NCBI GenBank assembly: GCA_018607545.1
Contig: JABBBF010000003.1
Span: 1 to 19,642 of the forward strand
Reading direction: 5' to 3'
Origin: SAR92 clade bacterium
GTDB taxonomy: Bacteria; Pseudomonadota; Gammaproteobacteria; Pseudomonadales; Porticoccaceae
DNA length: 19,642 nucleotides
Part shown: positions 1 through 7,307 of the stretch, in pieces
Numbering within the stretch: the stretch's first letter is position 1
How the letters are laid out: every line of letters begins with the position of its first letter
Program-made: the position numbers and the translations under genes
Notes under the pieces: generated by a model
Told to the model about the DNA's origin: nothing
What the model saw: only the letters and a program-made list of their open reading frames with translations
Database searches by the model: none

Positions 1-255
1 ACCGAGGTGGTGCAGCTCTATGTTCGCGATTTGATCGGCAATGTCACGCGCCCGGTGAAGGAATTAAAAGCCTTCCAGCGAGTGATGCTATCTCCCGGGG
101 AAATAAAGACTGTAGAATTTGAGCTGGATACCAATAGCTTGAGCTTCCGCAACCAGAAGCTGGAAAACACTGTTGAGCTAGGACGATTCAAGCTCTGGGT
201 TTCTCGCCACTCTCAGGACGAGGAAAACCAAAGCTGGTTTGAGATTATTAAATAG
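1..255 (+). CDS. GH3 beta-glucosidase-like glycosidase, C-terminal end (partial)
   Basis: The reading frame is open from base 1 and ends at the TAG at 253-255, so only the last 84 residues are inside the window. They match the fibronectin type III-like domain that closes many family 3 glycoside hydrolases: EVVQLYVRD at the start, then RPVKELKAFQRV, then a beta-rich tail ending LWVSRHS. This domain packs beside the catalytic domains and carries no catalytic residue. The full protein would most likely release glucose or xylose from oligosaccharide ends, but the substrate cannot be read from this piece. A terminator follows at once, so this gene closes its own transcript. Family assignment is firm; exact specificity is unknown. 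Confidence 0.88.
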   Translation, partial: TEVVQLYVRDLIGNVTRPVKELKAFQRVMLSPGEIKTVEFELDTNSLSFRNQKLENTVELGRFKLWVSRHSQDEENQSWFEIIK

Positions 256-285
256 CCAGTTGAGCCGCTATTATCCAGGCTTATT

Positions 286-318
286 AAAAACCCCAATCTA
301 AAAGGATTGGGGTTTTTT
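286..318. terminator. Rho-independent terminator, probably bidirectional
   Basis: An 8-bp perfect stem (ccccaatc at 291-298 with gattgggg at 305-312) has a 6-nt loop. It is flanked by A5 before and T6 after, so it can serve the GH3 gene on the plus strand and the AraC-type gene arriving from the minus strand. Confidence 0.9.
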
Positions 319-355
319 ATTGTGCGAAGCGAAGCAAACTATGCCCTGAGTCTAT

Positions 356-1234
356 TTATTGGTAACTGGCCCTGAACTCTGATGGCCGCTGTGAAAATGC
401 CCGGTAAAACTTGCGACTGAAATAACTGGCGTCGGGAAATCCACATTGATCGGCAATCAGGGCAATGGGTAAGGTTGTTTCCACCAGAAACCGCCGCGCA
501 TTTTCGAGGCGCACATCGCAGATATATTGCTTGGGTGTTTTATTCAGAAACTTCTTAAACCGCCGCTCTAGGGCGCTGATCGACAAACAGGACACCTCGG
601 CCAGATCCGACAGGCTTATTTTGTTCATGTAGTTGTCGCGAACATAGGCCACCGGCACTTTTAGCGCCTCCAGAGCGTTAAGAGCTACGGAGGATTTCTC
701 CAGATGGTGTGATGTGCCGTATGAGCCCACAATTACCCCACTGTTATTTACCAGGGGCCGTTTTGACGTGATAAACCAGCTGATTTCCCCCGACCTTGAT
801 ACGTTCATTTCCAGCCGGCTGGTGACCAGTTCACCCTGAATTACACGCCGATCATCGGCGATAAACTGCTTGGCGATATGCTTGGGGGCGAAATCAAAAT
901 CGGTCAGGCCAATGGCCTGATCCAGCGAATCCACCCCAATATGGTCCAGAAAACTCTTATTTGCATGGGCCACCCTGCCAGCGGAGTCTTTTACCCAGAA
1001 CAGGATATCCGGCAATAAATCATACATGCGCAGGGCTTCTAAAATCGGTAGCTCATCAATGACAAGCCTTGGATTACCGCTTTGTGAATTATCTATTGAA
1101 ATGCTGGAACCCCCCCTTTTTATCCACGCCCCCCGAATTGCCACTATGCTATTCATCTGCAATAAAATAGTGATTAGAACCAAAGAATAGCAAAGTAACG
1201 CCGATTTTGTCGCATTGAAAACCGATTTTCCCAT
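356..1234 (-). CDS. AraC-family transcriptional regulator with N-terminal PAS domain
   Basis: A predicted DNA-binding regulator of 292 residues if it starts at 1234. Residues about 65-185 form a PAS-type sensor domain (LPDILFWVKDSAGRVAHANK, later a PxxN-like return loop). Residues about 190-292 are the double helix-turn-helix of the AraC family (SLSDLAEVSCLSISALERRF, then IADQCGFPDASYFSRKFYRAF). It is divergent from the operon at 1327, and its start lies about 90 bp from that operon, so it probably regulates it. The start is uncertain: the first 35 residues are unusually hydrophobic for this family, and later starts exist at codon 27 (1156) or near residue 69. A GAGAG motif lies about 12 nt before 1234. 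The 1234 start also overlaps a promoter candidate for the operon, which favours a later start. A G6 run falls in the doubtful N-terminal part. Confidence 0.88.
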   Translation of the reverse strand: MGKSVFNATKSALLCYSLVLITILLQMNSIVAIRGAWIKRGGSSISIDNSQSGNPRLVIDELPILEALRMYDLLPDILFWVKDSAGRVAHANKSFLDHIGVDSLDQAIGLTDFDFAPKHIAKQFIADDRRVIQGELVTSRLEMNVSRSGEISWFITSKRPLVNNSGVIVGSYGTSHHLEKSSVALNALEALKVPVAYVRDNYMNKISLSDLAEVSCLSISALERRFKKFLNKTPKQYICDVRLENARRFLVETTLPIALIADQCGFPDASYFSRKFYRAFSQRPSEFRASYQ

Positions 1235-1243
1235 AGTTATTTT
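1215..1243 (+). promoter_or_regulatory. Candidate sigma-70 promoter for the 3-keto-glycoside operon
   Basis: TTGAAA at 1215-1220, a 17-nt spacer and TATTTT at 1238-1243 give five and four consensus matches. It lies about 84 bp before the first gene of the operon. The same stretch holds an inverted repeat, GAAAA-ccga-TTTTC (1217-1230), which could be an operator. Assignment is by eye only. Confidence 0.35.
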
Positions 1244-1257
1244 TTACTCTCTGGGAT

Positions 1258-1267
1258 TACCATGGTA
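1258..1267. promoter_or_regulatory. 10-bp palindrome in the divergent intergenic region
   Basis: TACCATGGTA is a perfect palindrome between the AraC-type gene and the Gfo/Idh/MocA gene, just downstream of the candidate promoter. It would be well placed as a repressor site or as part of one. A 10-bp palindrome can also arise by chance. Confidence 0.25.
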
Positions 1268-1326
1268 TGAAAATAATAAAGCAAGAGACCGAAGATGTTC
1301 CCGGTTAATCTTGAGGGTAGATTACG

Positions 1327-2517
1327 ATGAAGAAAGTTCGTATGGGCATGGTCGGTGGTGGCGCAGGTGCATTTATCGGTGCCATCCATCGCGCCGCCGC
1401 CGCCATGGACGGACAGATCGAATTGGTCTGCGGGGCGCTGAGTAGCGACCCGGAACGCGCACGTTACAGTGGGCTGGACCTCGGAATAGACCCAAGTCGC
1501 TGCTATACCTCCTATCAAGAGATGTTTGCCACCGAAGCTGCACTGCCTGAAGAGCAGAGAATGCAGTTTGTTTCCATTGTTACACCAAACCACATGCATT
1601 TCCCGGTTGCAAAACAGGCCCTGGAAGCTGGGTTCCATGTATTGAGCGATAAACCGGCCACTTTAAACCTGCGTGAAGCGCTGGAACTAAAAACAGTGGT
1701 TGAGAGCAACAACTGCCTTTACGGGCTAACCCATACCTACACTGGCTATCCGTTGATCAAGGAAGCCCGCCACCTGATTGGCAGCGGCCAACTGGGGAAA
1801 GTGGTAAAAGTGGTTGTGGAGTATTCCCAAGGCTGGCTGGCCAGTGAAGCTGACCAAGACAGTAAACAGGCGCAATGGCGGCTGGATCCTGAGCGTGCAG
1901 GCATCAGCTGCTGTATGGGTGACATAGGCGTTCATGCGGCCAACCTGGTTGAATACACCTGCGATGACGAAATCAGTGAAATTTGCGCCGACCTTGTCTC
2001 AACAGTACCGGGGCGAAAACTGGATGACGACGGTACAGTGCTAATGCGCTTCAAATCCGGTGCGCGGGGCGTATTGATGGCCAGCCAGGTATCAGTGGGC
2101 GAAGAAAACCGGCTTGTACTGCGCGTCTATGGCGAGAAAGCCAGCCTTGAATGGTCACAGCTGGAACCCAACAGCCTGTGGCTTAAATTTCCCGACAAAC
2201 CCACGCAAATGATTCGCGCAGGTGTGGGGAATCTCGCACCGGCAACCCTGGCCAATATGCGCACCCCTGCAGGACACCCGGAAGGTTATCTGGAAGCCTT
2301 TGCCAACATATACCGCAGCTTTGCTGAACAAATCCGCGCAAAACAGCAGAGTGCAGCGGTTGAATCTTCAGCGGACATACCCGGTATCCACCAGGCTATC
2401 CGCGGTATGGCATTTATTGAAAACGTGGTTACAGCAAGTCAGTCCAATCAGAAATGGCATGCTTTTTCCCTGCAAGCACATCCCTTACAACCACAGTTAT
2501 CGACAGAGAATAAATAG
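1327..2517 (+). CDS. Gfo/Idh/MocA-family NAD(P)-dependent oxidoreductase
   Basis: A cytoplasmic sugar dehydrogenase/reductase of 396 residues, a normal length for the family. The N-terminal Rossmann fold shows GGGAGAF at 10-16. VTPNHMHFPVAKQALEAG leads to DKP at 108-110, the family's EKP-type motif with Lys109. The second domain carries GDIGVHA at 198-204, whose Asp199 and His203 fit the usual catalytic DxxxH pair. Members oxidise or reduce hydroxyls of sugars, inositols or keto-sugars. Here, with a GMC/subunit-3 dehydrogenase and two TIM-barrel isomerase-like proteins, the likely job is oxidation or reduction at C3 of glucose or a glucoside. That role is inferred from context. A GAGGG ribosome site sits just before the ATG. 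It is the first gene of the operon, 12 nt from the next. Confidence 0.93.
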   Translation: MKKVRMGMVGGGAGAFIGAIHRAAAAMDGQIELVCGALSSDPERARYSGLDLGIDPSRCYTSYQEMFATEAALPEEQRMQFVSIVTPNHMHFPVAKQALEAGFHVLSDKPATLNLREALELKTVVESNNCLYGLTHTYTGYPLIKEARHLIGSGQLGKVVKVVVEYSQGWLASEADQDSKQAQWRLDPERAGISCCMGDIGVHAANLVEYTCDDEISEICADLVSTVPGRKLDDDGTVLMRFKSGARGVLMASQVSVGEENRLVLRVYGEKASLEWSQLEPNSLWLKFPDKPTQMIRAGVGNLAPATLANMRTPAGHPEGYLEAFANIYRSFAEQIRAKQQSAAVESSADIPGIHQAIRGMAFIENVVTASQSNQKWHAFSLQAHPLQPQLSTENK

Positions 2518-2529
2518 AGAGATACCCGT

Positions 2530-3594
2530 ATGCAATCCATAAAAGGCCCGGGAATATTTTTAGCCCAGTTTCTTGATGATGCCGCTCCCCGTGACAACTT
2601 GCCAAACATCTGCAACTGGGTGGCAGGCATGGGGTACAAGGCCATACAAATACCCACCTGGGACAGCCGGGTATTCGACCTTGAGCTCGCCGCTTCGAGC
2701 CAGGGTTACTGTGATGAAATAAAAGGTATAGCCGCTGAAGCCGGCCTGGAGATCAGCGAGCTATCGACACATCTTCAGGGGCAATTGGTAGCCGTACACC
2801 CAGCTTACGACCAGATGTTTGATGGTTTTGCACCCGACAGGGTGCGCAATAACCCTGCGGGACGCACCGAGTGGGCCGTTCAGCAGCTCAAGCACGCAGC
2901 CAAAGCCAGCCAGCGCTTGGGTTTAACCGCCCACGCCACCTTTTCCGGGGCGCTATTGTGGCAAACCTTTTATCCCTGGCCGCAGCGGCCTGCCGGGCTG
3001 GTGGAAGCGGGATTCAGTGAGCTTGCCGGGCGCTGGCTACCTATTCTGAACGCTTTTGATGAAGCCGGCGTGGATGTCTGTTACGAATTGCACCCCGGTG
3101 AAGACTTGCACGATGGCGTAACCTTCGAGCGTTTCCTTGAAGCCACCGGTAATCACTGTCGCGCCAGTATTCTTTACGATCCCAGCCATTTTGTTCTGCA
3201 ACATCTCGACTATCTTGCGTTTATCGATATCTACCACGAGCGCATCAGGGCGTTTCACGTGAAAGATGCGGAGCTTAAGCTTTCCGGCCGATCTGGCGTT
3301 TACGGCGGTTACCAGGACTGGATTGATCGCCCGGGACGCTTCAGGTCACTGGGGGATGGGCAGATTGATTTTAAAGGTATCTTCAGCAAACTCACCCAAT
3401 ACGGTTACGACGGCTGGGCTGTGCTGGAGTGGGAATGCTGCCTCAAACACCCTGAAGATGGTGCCAGAGAGGGCGCAGAATTTATCCGCAACCATCTGAT
3501 TAGGACCACAGATAAGGCTTTCGACGATTTCGCCGCAACCACACAAGATGACCAACTTAACCGCCAGATTCTTGGCTTGAACCAGGAGAATTAA
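2530..3594 (+). CDS. Sugar phosphate isomerase/epimerase-family TIM-barrel protein (cytoplasmic)
   Basis: A 354-residue protein of the xylose isomerase-like TIM-barrel family (COG1082), with no signal peptide. Likely metal ligands or catalytic residues are visible: Glu186 (ELHPGED), Asp217 (YDPSH), His243 (FHVKDAE) and Glu300 (VLEWE). An HLQGQLVAVHP stretch near residue 81 is typical of the cytoplasmic branch found beside Gfo/Idh/MocA genes. The family includes isomerases, epimerases, and the C-glycoside or 3-keto-glycoside cleaving and hydrating enzymes. Its neighbours favour work on a 3-keto-sugar, but the reaction cannot be read from sequence. A GAGA motif precedes the ATG. It lies 12 nt after the previous gene and 4 nt before the transporter, so it is clearly co-transcribed. 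Confidence 0.92.
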   Translation: MQSIKGPGIFLAQFLDDAAPRDNLPNICNWVAGMGYKAIQIPTWDSRVFDLELAASSQGYCDEIKGIAAEAGLEISELSTHLQGQLVAVHPAYDQMFDGFAPDRVRNNPAGRTEWAVQQLKHAAKASQRLGLTAHATFSGALLWQTFYPWPQRPAGLVEAGFSELAGRWLPILNAFDEAGVDVCYELHPGEDLHDGVTFERFLEATGNHCRASILYDPSHFVLQHLDYLAFIDIYHERIRAFHVKDAELKLSGRSGVYGGYQDWIDRPGRFRSLGDGQIDFKGIFSKLTQYGYDGWAVLEWECCLKHPEDGAREGAEFIRNHLIRTTDKAFDDFAATTQDDQLNRQILGLNQEN

Positions 3595-3598
3595 AATA

Positions 3599-4837
3599 AT
3601 GAATCAAGCAGAAAATCACAGCAACCGCCTGTTTGTCGCCTGTTGTATCGCGCTGACTGTCACCGCCATGACCTTCGCCATCCGGGCCGGCATTCTCGGC
3701 CAATTGGGGGTCGATTTCGGTTTGTCGGACACTGAGTTAGGCTGGGTCAATGCCATGGCATTTCTGGGCTTTCCCGTTGCTACCATGGTCGGGGGGCTTC
3801 TGTTTAACGTGCTGGGCGCCAAGCGGCTATTGGCCATCGCATTTGCAGGTCATATCCTGGGATTAATTCTCACTATTTATGCCGGCGGTTTTTGGACTCT
3901 GCTGTTATCGAGCTTTTGTATTGGCTTCGCCAATGGTGCTGTGGAAGCGGGCTGCAATCCCCTGGTAGCCGATATCTACCACAAAAATAAAACCACCATG
4001 CTCAACAAGTTCCATGTCTGGTTTCCTGGCGGGATCCTGATCGGCGCACTGACCTCAAAGTTTATGACTGATATGGGAATGGGCTGGCAGCTGCAAATCG
4101 CCGTCATGATTATCCCCACGTTGATATATGGCGCGATGATGTTTACTCAAAAATTCCCGCCCACAGAAAACACGGAAACCTCAACCGCCAACAATATTCG
4201 CGGGCTCTTCTCTCCACTGTTCCTGTTTATGGCCTTCTGTATGACGCTGACCGCCACCACCGAGCTGGGCACACAGCAGTGGATTGAGCGCATCCTCGGC
4301 GCCTCCGGCGCTTCGCCAATGTTGATTATGGCTATGATTACCGGGCTGATGGCCGTTGGCCGCTACTTCGCAGGCCCCCTGGTGCGCGGGTTACATCCGG
4401 CAGGCATCCTGCTGGCGTCCGCAGTTATCTCCTCTATCGGCATATACTCCATGAGTATTGCAACGGGCGGCATGGTCTATTTCGCCGCCATACTGTTTGC
4501 TATTGGAGTGACCTATTTCTGGCCCACCATGATCGGCTATGTAGCCGAGTACATTCCTCAAACAGGTGCACTGGGTATGGGCATGATGGGCGGCGCCGGC
4601 ATGTTTGCCGTGAGCATGTGGAACCCTGTTATTGGCAGCTGGATCGACTCGGCACGCCTGGCGGCGCAACAGCAGAACTTATCTGAAACTGCCGCAGAAC
4701 TGGCCGCAGGGCAAGCCACGCTGGCCAACCTGAGCCTGTTCCCGCTGACTCTGATAGTCGCATTTAGCCTGCTACTTTTCTTTACACGCAAAGTTAGCTC
4801 AAAAACAGTTAGCTCAACAGAAGCCGACAAAGCCTGA
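3599..4837 (+). CDS. MFS transporter, probably for a sugar or keto-sugar
   Basis: An inner-membrane transporter of the major facilitator superfamily, 412 residues with about 12 hydrophobic segments. Support includes the N-terminal half LGVDFGLSDTELGWVNAMAFLGFPVATMVGG, the loop-2/3 region NVLGAKRLLAI (a degenerate MFS motif A), and a charged central loop about residues 185-205. Glu119 (GAVEAGCNPLVADIY) and the WxPGG-type segment (HVWFPGG) resemble the sugar:proton symporter branch (FHS-like). Only 4 nt separate it from the upstream gene, and AGGAG precedes its ATG. In the operon it most plausibly imports the oxidised or released sugar made in the periplasm. Substrate and direction are inference. 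Confidence 0.92.
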   Translation: MNQAENHSNRLFVACCIALTVTAMTFAIRAGILGQLGVDFGLSDTELGWVNAMAFLGFPVATMVGGLLFNVLGAKRLLAIAFAGHILGLILTIYAGGFWTLLLSSFCIGFANGAVEAGCNPLVADIYHKNKTTMLNKFHVWFPGGILIGALTSKFMTDMGMGWQLQIAVMIIPTLIYGAMMFTQKFPPTENTETSTANNIRGLFSPLFLFMAFCMTLTATTELGTQQWIERILGASGASPMLIMAMITGLMAVGRYFAGPLVRGLHPAGILLASAVISSIGIYSMSIATGGMVYFAAILFAIGVTYFWPTMIGYVAEYIPQTGALGMGMMGGAGMFAVSMWNPVIGSWIDSARLAAQQQNLSETAAELAAGQATLANLSLFPLTLIVAFSLLLFFTRKVSSKTVSSTEADKA

Positions 4838-4854
4838 TTGCCAGGAGAAGATTG

Positions 4855-5490
4855 ATGAATGATCAATATGATAAAACTAGCCTCCAACCGGACAACTGGA
4901 GCCGACGCCGCTTTTTTACCCGTTTAAGTGCAGTAGTCGGCAGTGCCGCAGCCGTGCAGTTACTCGGAGGCGAGGCTATCTCCACTGCGCTCGCTTACAC
5001 GCCGCGACCAGATAGCGCCAACAGCGACGGCAAATTGCTCCGGCAACAGGAGATGCAAATATTGCGTGATATCTGTGCCCAGGTTATTCCGCAAACGGCT
5101 ACCCCTGGTGCCGCCGAGGTGGACACCCATGGATTTATCGACAACCAGCTTTTCCACTGTTATGGCGCCACCGAGCAGCAACAGGTCAAATCGATCCTTG
5201 CCAAGATTGAGCGCATTTCCCGCCAGCGATATGGGCAGGCATTTCAGGCTGCTGATCAGGCACAACAATTGGTGTTGCTTGAGGAACTGGAAAAACCGGC
5301 TGGCGGATTTAGTCAGCAGGACCGGGAAAATTTTAAATTTTTAAAAGGCCAGGTTGTGTTCGGGTACTACACGTCTGAAGTGGGGGCCAGCGAGGAGCTG
5401 GTGTATTTGGCTATGCCCGGGGGCTTTAAAGGGTCTATACCCTACAAGTCCATTGGCAAGGCCTGGGGATCAATGCGCAGCTATTACTAA
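4855..5490 (+). CDS. Gluconate 2-dehydrogenase subunit 3-family protein, Tat-exported small subunit
   Basis: A 211-residue small subunit of a membrane or periplasmic flavin dehydrogenase. The N terminus has a twin-arginine signal: SRRRFF at residues 16-21, then a hydrophobic stretch ending STALA about residue 47. The mature part (about 55-190) matches the gluconate 2-dehydrogenase subunit 3 family: QEMQILRDICAQVIPQT, AAEVDTHGFIDNQL, FGYYTSEVGASEEL. In characterised glucoside 3-dehydrogenases and gluconate dehydrogenases this subunit partners a GMC flavoprotein and carries it through Tat, and the GMC gene is next. I chose the ATG at 4855, because AGGAGA at 4843-4848 is correctly spaced for it; an in-frame TTG lies one codon earlier. 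No cytochrome c subunit gene follows, unlike many three-subunit relatives. Confidence 0.92.
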   Translation: MNDQYDKTSLQPDNWSRRRFFTRLSAVVGSAAAVQLLGGEAISTALAYTPRPDSANSDGKLLRQQEMQILRDICAQVIPQTATPGAAEVDTHGFIDNQLFHCYGATEQQQVKSILAKIERISRQRYGQAFQAADQAQQLVLLEELEKPAGGFSQQDRENFKFLKGQVVFGYYTSEVGASEELVYLAMPGGFKGSIPYKSIGKAWGSMRSYY

Positions 5491-5521
5491 AACTAAATGC
5501 TCGAGCACAGGGTAGTACATT

Positions 5522-7249
5522 ATGAATGACGAACTGTATATTAAAGAGTCCAGTGAAATATTTGACGCCATAGTCGTCGGATCCGGAGTTTCAGGCGGCT
5601 GGGCGGCCAAGGAATTTTGTGAGAAGGGGTTTAAAACCCTTATGATTGAACGCGGCCGGGTAGTTGAACACAGAGAAGACTACACCACAGAGGGCGTACC
5701 GCCCTGGCACCAGACCTATCGCAGCAGAGTGGAGAATTTGCTGCTGGAGCGGGATTATAAGATCCAGCAACAGTGCTATGCCTTCAGCGATGCCACCAAA
5801 CATTTTTTCGGCAATGATAGAGAGATGCCCTACAGCACCGCCGAGGGAACCGAATTCAGCTGGATTCGCGCCAACCAACTGGGTGGCAAATCACTGCTCT
5901 GGCACAGGCAATCCTATCGGCTCAGCGAGCACGATTTCCGCGCCAATAGCCTTGACGGACATGGCACCGACTGGCCTATTGGCTACAAGGATTTGGCACC
6001 CTGGTACAGCCATGTGGAAAAACACGCTGGAATATGCGGGAGTCCAGAAAATCTCCCGCAGTTGCCAGACAGCGAGTTTCTGCCCCCTTTCGAGATGAGC
6101 GCCCCTGAGAAAGCGATTAAGGCAGCGATTGAAAAACACTACCCCGATAAACGGCTTATTGTGGGGCGTATGGCCCATTTGACGCAGCCCACCGAGTTAC
6201 ACCTGTCCCAGGGCCGTGTTCAATGCCAGGCCAGGAACGAGTGTCAAAAAGGTTGTTCTCTCGGCGCCTATTTCTCTACGCAGAGCTCGACCCTGCCCTC
6301 TGCGGCACAGACCGGCAATCTGCATATCGCCCCCAACAGTGTTGTTCACAGCCTTATTTATGATGAAAAAACCAATCGTGTTAAAGGTGTTCGGATCATC
6401 GACAACGATGATCTGAGTGAGCGTGAATACTATGGCAAAGTGGTCTTTTTATGTGCCTCTACGCTGGGCAGCACACAGATAATGCTCAATTCCACATCAA
6501 AGACATTCCCCAACGGGATTGCCAACAGTTCAGGTGTTTTGGGCCATTACCTGATGGACCACAATTACAACGCCAAGGTGACAGGCGACATAATGGGCTT
6601 TGAGGATGAATATTATCGGGGTCGCAGGCCAGGTGGTCTGTTGATACCCAACTTTAGATATCAACCGAGCCGCTACAGCGACCAATACCAGCGCGGATTT
6701 TCGTTCTCGTGCGGTGCTTATCGGGAAACATGGAAAAGTCGCAGGGAAGATGACGGCTTCGGCAGTCAATTTAAGGAAACCCTGAGTCAGGCTGGGCAAT
6801 GGAAATTCAATATGGACGCACAGGGAGAAATGCTGCCCCGCTTTGAAAACCATATGGCTTTGCATCCCACACTCAAGGATAAATGGGGCATTCCCCAGGT
6901 GGAATTCAATGTTCGCTGGTCGGACAATGAAAAATTGATGATGGAAGACGCTGTCGAGATCGGTAAAGAGATACTGGTAAACGCCGGTCTTGAAAATGTT
7001 ACCGGCAAGGCCACAGAACGACCACCTGGCATTGCTATCCACGAAGTCGGCACCGCACGGATGGGGCGGGACCCCAAGGACTCAATCCTGAATGGCTTTA
7101 ATCAGTGTCATGATGTTGCCAACCTGTTTGTTACCGACGGGTCCAGTTTTTCCTCATCGGCAACACAAAACCCGTCTCTGACCTTTATGGCGCTGACGGC
7201 AAGGGCTGTGGATTATGCCGCGAAGGAAATCAAGAGCGGCAGGATATAA
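5522..7249 (+). CDS. GMC-family FAD-dependent oxidoreductase, large subunit (glucoside 3-dehydrogenase-like)
   Basis: The catalytic flavoprotein of 575 residues. The FAD-binding fingerprint is GSGVSG at 20-25 with the acidic ERG about residue 43. A second flavin contact, NQLGGKSLLWHRQ, starts at 118. The C-terminal GMC signature HEVGTARMG has catalytic His507, and Asn550 (SATQNPSLTFMALTARA) completes the His/Asn pair. Cys235, Cys241 and Cys245 form CX5CX3C, resembling the iron-sulfur motif of bacterial FAD-glucose dehydrogenases. There is no signal peptide, so export would depend on the Tat-signal subunit 31 nt upstream. The likely reaction is oxidation of a glucoside or disaccharide at C3 to its 3-keto form, with electrons passed to the respiratory chain. 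Gluconate or sorbitol dehydrogenase remain alternatives; the TIM-barrel and Gfo neighbours favour the first. Confidence 0.93.
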   Translation: MNDELYIKESSEIFDAIVVGSGVSGGWAAKEFCEKGFKTLMIERGRVVEHREDYTTEGVPPWHQTYRSRVENLLLERDYKIQQQCYAFSDATKHFFGNDREMPYSTAEGTEFSWIRANQLGGKSLLWHRQSYRLSEHDFRANSLDGHGTDWPIGYKDLAPWYSHVEKHAGICGSPENLPQLPDSEFLPPFEMSAPEKAIKAAIEKHYPDKRLIVGRMAHLTQPTELHLSQGRVQCQARNECQKGCSLGAYFSTQSSTLPSAAQTGNLHIAPNSVVHSLIYDEKTNRVKGVRIIDNDDLSEREYYGKVVFLCASTLGSTQIMLNSTSKTFPNGIANSSGVLGHYLMDHNYNAKVTGDIMGFEDEYYRGRRPGGLLIPNFRYQPSRYSDQYQRGFSFSCGAYRETWKSRREDDGFGSQFKETLSQAGQWKFNMDAQGEMLPRFENHMALHPTLKDKWGIPQVEFNVRWSDNEKLMMEDAVEIGKEILVNAGLENVTGKATERPPGIAIHEVGTARMGRDPKDSILNGFNQCHDVANLFVTDGSSFSSSATQNPSLTFMALTARAVDYAAKEIKSGRI

Positions 7250-7307
7250 ACATTGCCTGCGACTGAAAAAAATAACTAAATAAAACCGGTACATCCGGTG
7301 ACACAAT

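Noticed and set aside
1237..1638. Minus-strand open frame of 133 codons opposite the Gfo/Idh/MocA gene
   Set aside because: It is antisense to the conserved Rossmann fold of a well-supported gene, and its product is rich in Cys, His and Trp with no family pattern.
4852..4854. TTG as the start of the subunit-3 gene
   Set aside because: The ATG directly after it has the better-spaced AGGAGA and changes nothing in the Tat signal.
6530..7042. Minus-strand open frame of 170 codons opposite the GMC gene
   Set aside because: The GMC frame here holds the conserved C-terminal signature; the antisense product looks random and has no ribosome site.
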